8,917 bases of DNA from Oscillospiraceae bacterium (lineage in GTDB: Bacteria; Bacillota; Clostridia; Oscillospirales; Oscillospiraceae): the NCBI GenBank assembly GCA_031272845.1, contig JAISTA010000073.1, positions 1 to 8,917 of the forward strand, given 5' to 3'. Shown here piece after piece: positions 7,613 through 8,917 of this stretch. How positions within the stretch are numbered: position 1 is the first letter of the stretch; each line of letters starts with the position of its first letter. The notes under the pieces were generated by a model. It ran no database searches. It worked only from the letters and a program-made list of their open reading frames with translations, and was not told the DNA's origin. A program made the position numbers and the translations under genes.

Positions 7613-7617
7613 GGAGG
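7613..7617 (+). promoter_or_regulatory. Shine-Dalgarno sequence fixing the TTG start at 7623
   Basis: A full GGAGG lies 5 nt before TTG 7623. It decides the start of the carboxypeptidase in favour of 7623, where the signal peptide begins, over the in-frame GTG at 7551, which has no such site. Confidence 0.88.
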
Positions 7618-7622
7618 ACTCC

Positions 7623-8849
7623 TTGAAGATAAGAAAAATACTGTTATTTGTACTCTGCTTCCTTCTGCTGGCAACGCCCGCGTTTGCGATGCCGAGAGAC
7701 GCGGACGAGACTGATATTGCGGAGCCGCAGCAGGAAAACGCGGAAAACGGCGGCGGTATACTCAAGGAGCTGCCGGGTATCGTCATAAATGGGCAGGGCG
7801 CGATACTCCTTGAGGCGGAAACAGGCAAGGTCATATATGAAAAAGACGCGGACGTTCTGCGCGAGCCGGCCTCGATCACAAAGGTAATGTCTCTGCTGCT
7901 GGTATTTGAGGCGCTTGAGGCGGGAGATATTGCGCTAACCGACATTGTAACCGCGCCGCCGGAGGCGAAAAAAATCGGCGGAAGCACCATTTTTCTTGAA
8001 GAAAACGAGCAGATGACGGTTGAGGAGCTTCTGCGCGGAGCAGTTGTGAACTCGGCAAACGACGCGACCTATACGCTTGCGTGTCACGTCGCGGGGTCTG
8101 AGGAGGCGTTTGTTCTGCGGATGAACGACCGCGCAAAGGAACTCGGCATGACGAACACGCGCTTTACAAACAGCACAGGCGCGTTTAAGGACGGCAACGT
8201 CGCCCATTGCTCAACGGCGCGCGACGTTGCGATAATGTCCCGCGAGCTGCTGCTGCACAAGCAGGTATTCGGCTACACAAGCATCTGGATGGACTATCTG
8301 CGAAACGGCGAAACGCTGCTCGCGAACACAAACAAGCTTATTCGTACATACGACGGCGCAAACGGCCTGAAAACGGGACCCACGGAAACCGCGGGCTACT
8401 GCGTTTCGGCCTCCGCAAAGCGCGGCGGCGTTACCTACATTGCGGTGGTCCTCGGCGCAAAGTCCGATAAGGACAGGTTCGCTGACGCGGCAAAGCTGCT
8501 CGACTTCGCCTTTGCAAACTACACCGTGGTTAACGCGGAAAGCGCGATTGCTCTGCCGCCCGTCGCGGTTTCGCTGTCCAAGTCCGGCTACGCTGCAGTG
8601 CGCCTGGGCGGGCAGACAAAATTTTTGCTGCCGAAGGCGGAGGCAAAAAACGTAACAGCCGAGCTCAAGCTGAACGCGGGTATCACAGCGCCGCTGCGGG
8701 CAGGAGACGTGCTGGGAACGGTCACCCTCCGAAACGACAGCGGAGCCGTGGTCGGCACGGCCAACGTAACGGCGGCGCAGGACTGCCCGAAAGCGACGCT
8801 GACCGAGGTTTTGTCAAGGCTGTTTTTGAGCCTGCTAGGAAAGAAATAA
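7623..8849 (+). CDS. Secreted D-alanyl-D-alanine carboxypeptidase (peptidase S11, DacF/PBP5 type)
   Basis: A 408-residue penicillin-binding protein that removes the terminal D-alanine from peptidoglycan pentapeptides on the outer face of the membrane, limiting cross-linking. From TTG 7623 the protein opens with a basic start (KIRK) and hydrophobic core, then an Ala-Phe-Ala cleavage site after residue 22 (signal peptide). Active-site motifs are complete: Ser-Ile-Thr-Lys at 84-87 (nucleophile Ser84), Ser-Ala-Asn at 144-146 and Lys-Thr-Gly at 250-252. A beta-rich PBP5 C-terminal domain follows at about 314-389, and the protein ends in a short amphipathic helix (LTEVLSRLFLSLLGKK), the usual peripheral membrane anchor of this class. 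The frame is open back to 7551, but the 24 extra residues would bury the signal peptide and lack a ribosome site. It has its own AT-rich leader, separate from the uvrB operon. DacF is the closest Bacillota paralogue type; orthology is not established. Confidence 0.95.
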   Translation: MKIRKILLFVLCFLLLATPAFAMPRDADETDIAEPQQENAENGGGILKELPGIVINGQGAILLEAETGKVIYEKDADVLREPASITKVMSLLLVFEALEAGDIALTDIVTAPPEAKKIGGSTIFLEENEQMTVEELLRGAVVNSANDATYTLACHVAGSEEAFVLRMNDRAKELGMTNTRFTNSTGAFKDGNVAHCSTARDVAIMSRELLLHKQVFGYTSIWMDYLRNGETLLANTNKLIRTYDGANGLKTGPTETAGYCVSASAKRGGVTYIAVVLGAKSDKDRFADAAKLLDFAFANYTVVNAESAIALPPVAVSLSKSGYAAVRLGGQTKFLLPKAEAKNVTAELKLNAGITAPLRAGDVLGTVTLRNDSGAVVGTANVTAAQDCPKATLTEVLSRLFLSLLGKK

Positions 8850-8865
8850 ACGCCGCGCGGCGTTT
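8848..8865. terminator. Perfect 18-bp palindrome between genes, possible weak terminator or attenuator
   Basis: AAACGCCGCGCGGCGTTT is perfectly self-complementary and begins within the carboxypeptidase stop codon. As RNA it would form a 7-bp stem with a GCGC loop. The T tract behind it is only three bases, part of the stem itself, so termination would be weak. It separates the carboxypeptidase from the next start by 34 nt, so partial read-through into the next gene is likely. Confidence 0.4.
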
Positions 8866-8883
8866 GACATACGAGGTATACAA

Positions 8884-8917
8884 ATGATTAAGCTTGCGTC
8901 CTCAGGCCTGACCGGCC
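8884..8917 (+). CDS. Start of an unidentified gene, cut by the window end
   Basis: ATG 8884 is preceded by GAGGT (8873-8877) with a 6-nt gap, a good ribosome-binding arrangement. Eleven codons are visible, MIKLASSGLTG, with no stop. This is too little to recognise a family. The spacing of 34 nt from the carboxypeptidase and the same strand suggest possible co-transcription, interrupted by the GC palindrome at 8848-8865. Confidence 0.6.
   Translation, partial: MIKLASSGLTG

Noticed and set aside
7592..7614. Small dyads GCAC-TTAC-GTGC and CCGGACGTTCGG before the carboxypeptidase ribosome site
   Set aside because: Four-base stems or loopless palindromes of this size are expected by chance; they do not form a convincing riboswitch or attenuator.
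7551..7622. N-terminal extension of the carboxypeptidase from GTG 7551
   Set aside because: It would place 24 hydrophilic residues before the signal peptide, lacks a Shine-Dalgarno sequence and starts beside the operator-like dyad; GGAGG before TTG 7623 decides the start.

Overview
The window reads as a chromosomal housekeeping segment of a low-branching Gram-positive bacterium, most likely a GC-rich member of the Clostridia (Bacillota). The evidence is a SigA-type primary sigma factor, a four-helix FtsK/SpoIIIE translocase, a DacF-type D,D-carboxypeptidase with a Bacillota-style signal peptide, and purine-rich Shine-Dalgarno sequences in front of TTG starts. This is inferred from gene content and style; no ribosomal RNA is present to fix the taxon.

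All genes lie on the plus strand. In order: the 3' part of the primary sigma factor gene (1-994); a UppP (BacA)-like integral membrane protein that appears to have lost every catalytic residue of that family (1069-1968); the DNA translocase ftsK (2038-4842); uvrB (start 4835, overlapping ftsK by 8 nt, to 6817); a small PF06695-type membrane protein 2 nt further on (6820-7302); a 161-bp MITE-like palindromic element inserted exactly at that gene's stop codon (7302-7462); an AT-rich control region with a candidate promoter and a near-perfect operator-like dyad (7465-7612); a secreted penicillin-binding D,D-carboxypeptidase (7623-8849); and the first 11 codons of a further gene (8884 onward).

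ftsK, uvrB and the PF06695 gene are tightly packed and very probably co-transcribed. The carboxypeptidase has its own leader with a strong Shine-Dalgarno sequence, and its annotated start should be 7623, not an upstream GTG. Themes are transcription initiation, chromosome segregation, nucleotide excision repair and the cell envelope. Two of the membrane proteins belong to folds associated with handling undecaprenyl phosphate lipids, but neither can be given a firm function.

I see no defence system, CRISPR array, prophage or RNA gene. The two items most worth following up are the catalytically stripped UppP homologue and the small IS630-type foldback element, whose geometry lets it land on a TAG stop codon without changing the protein.
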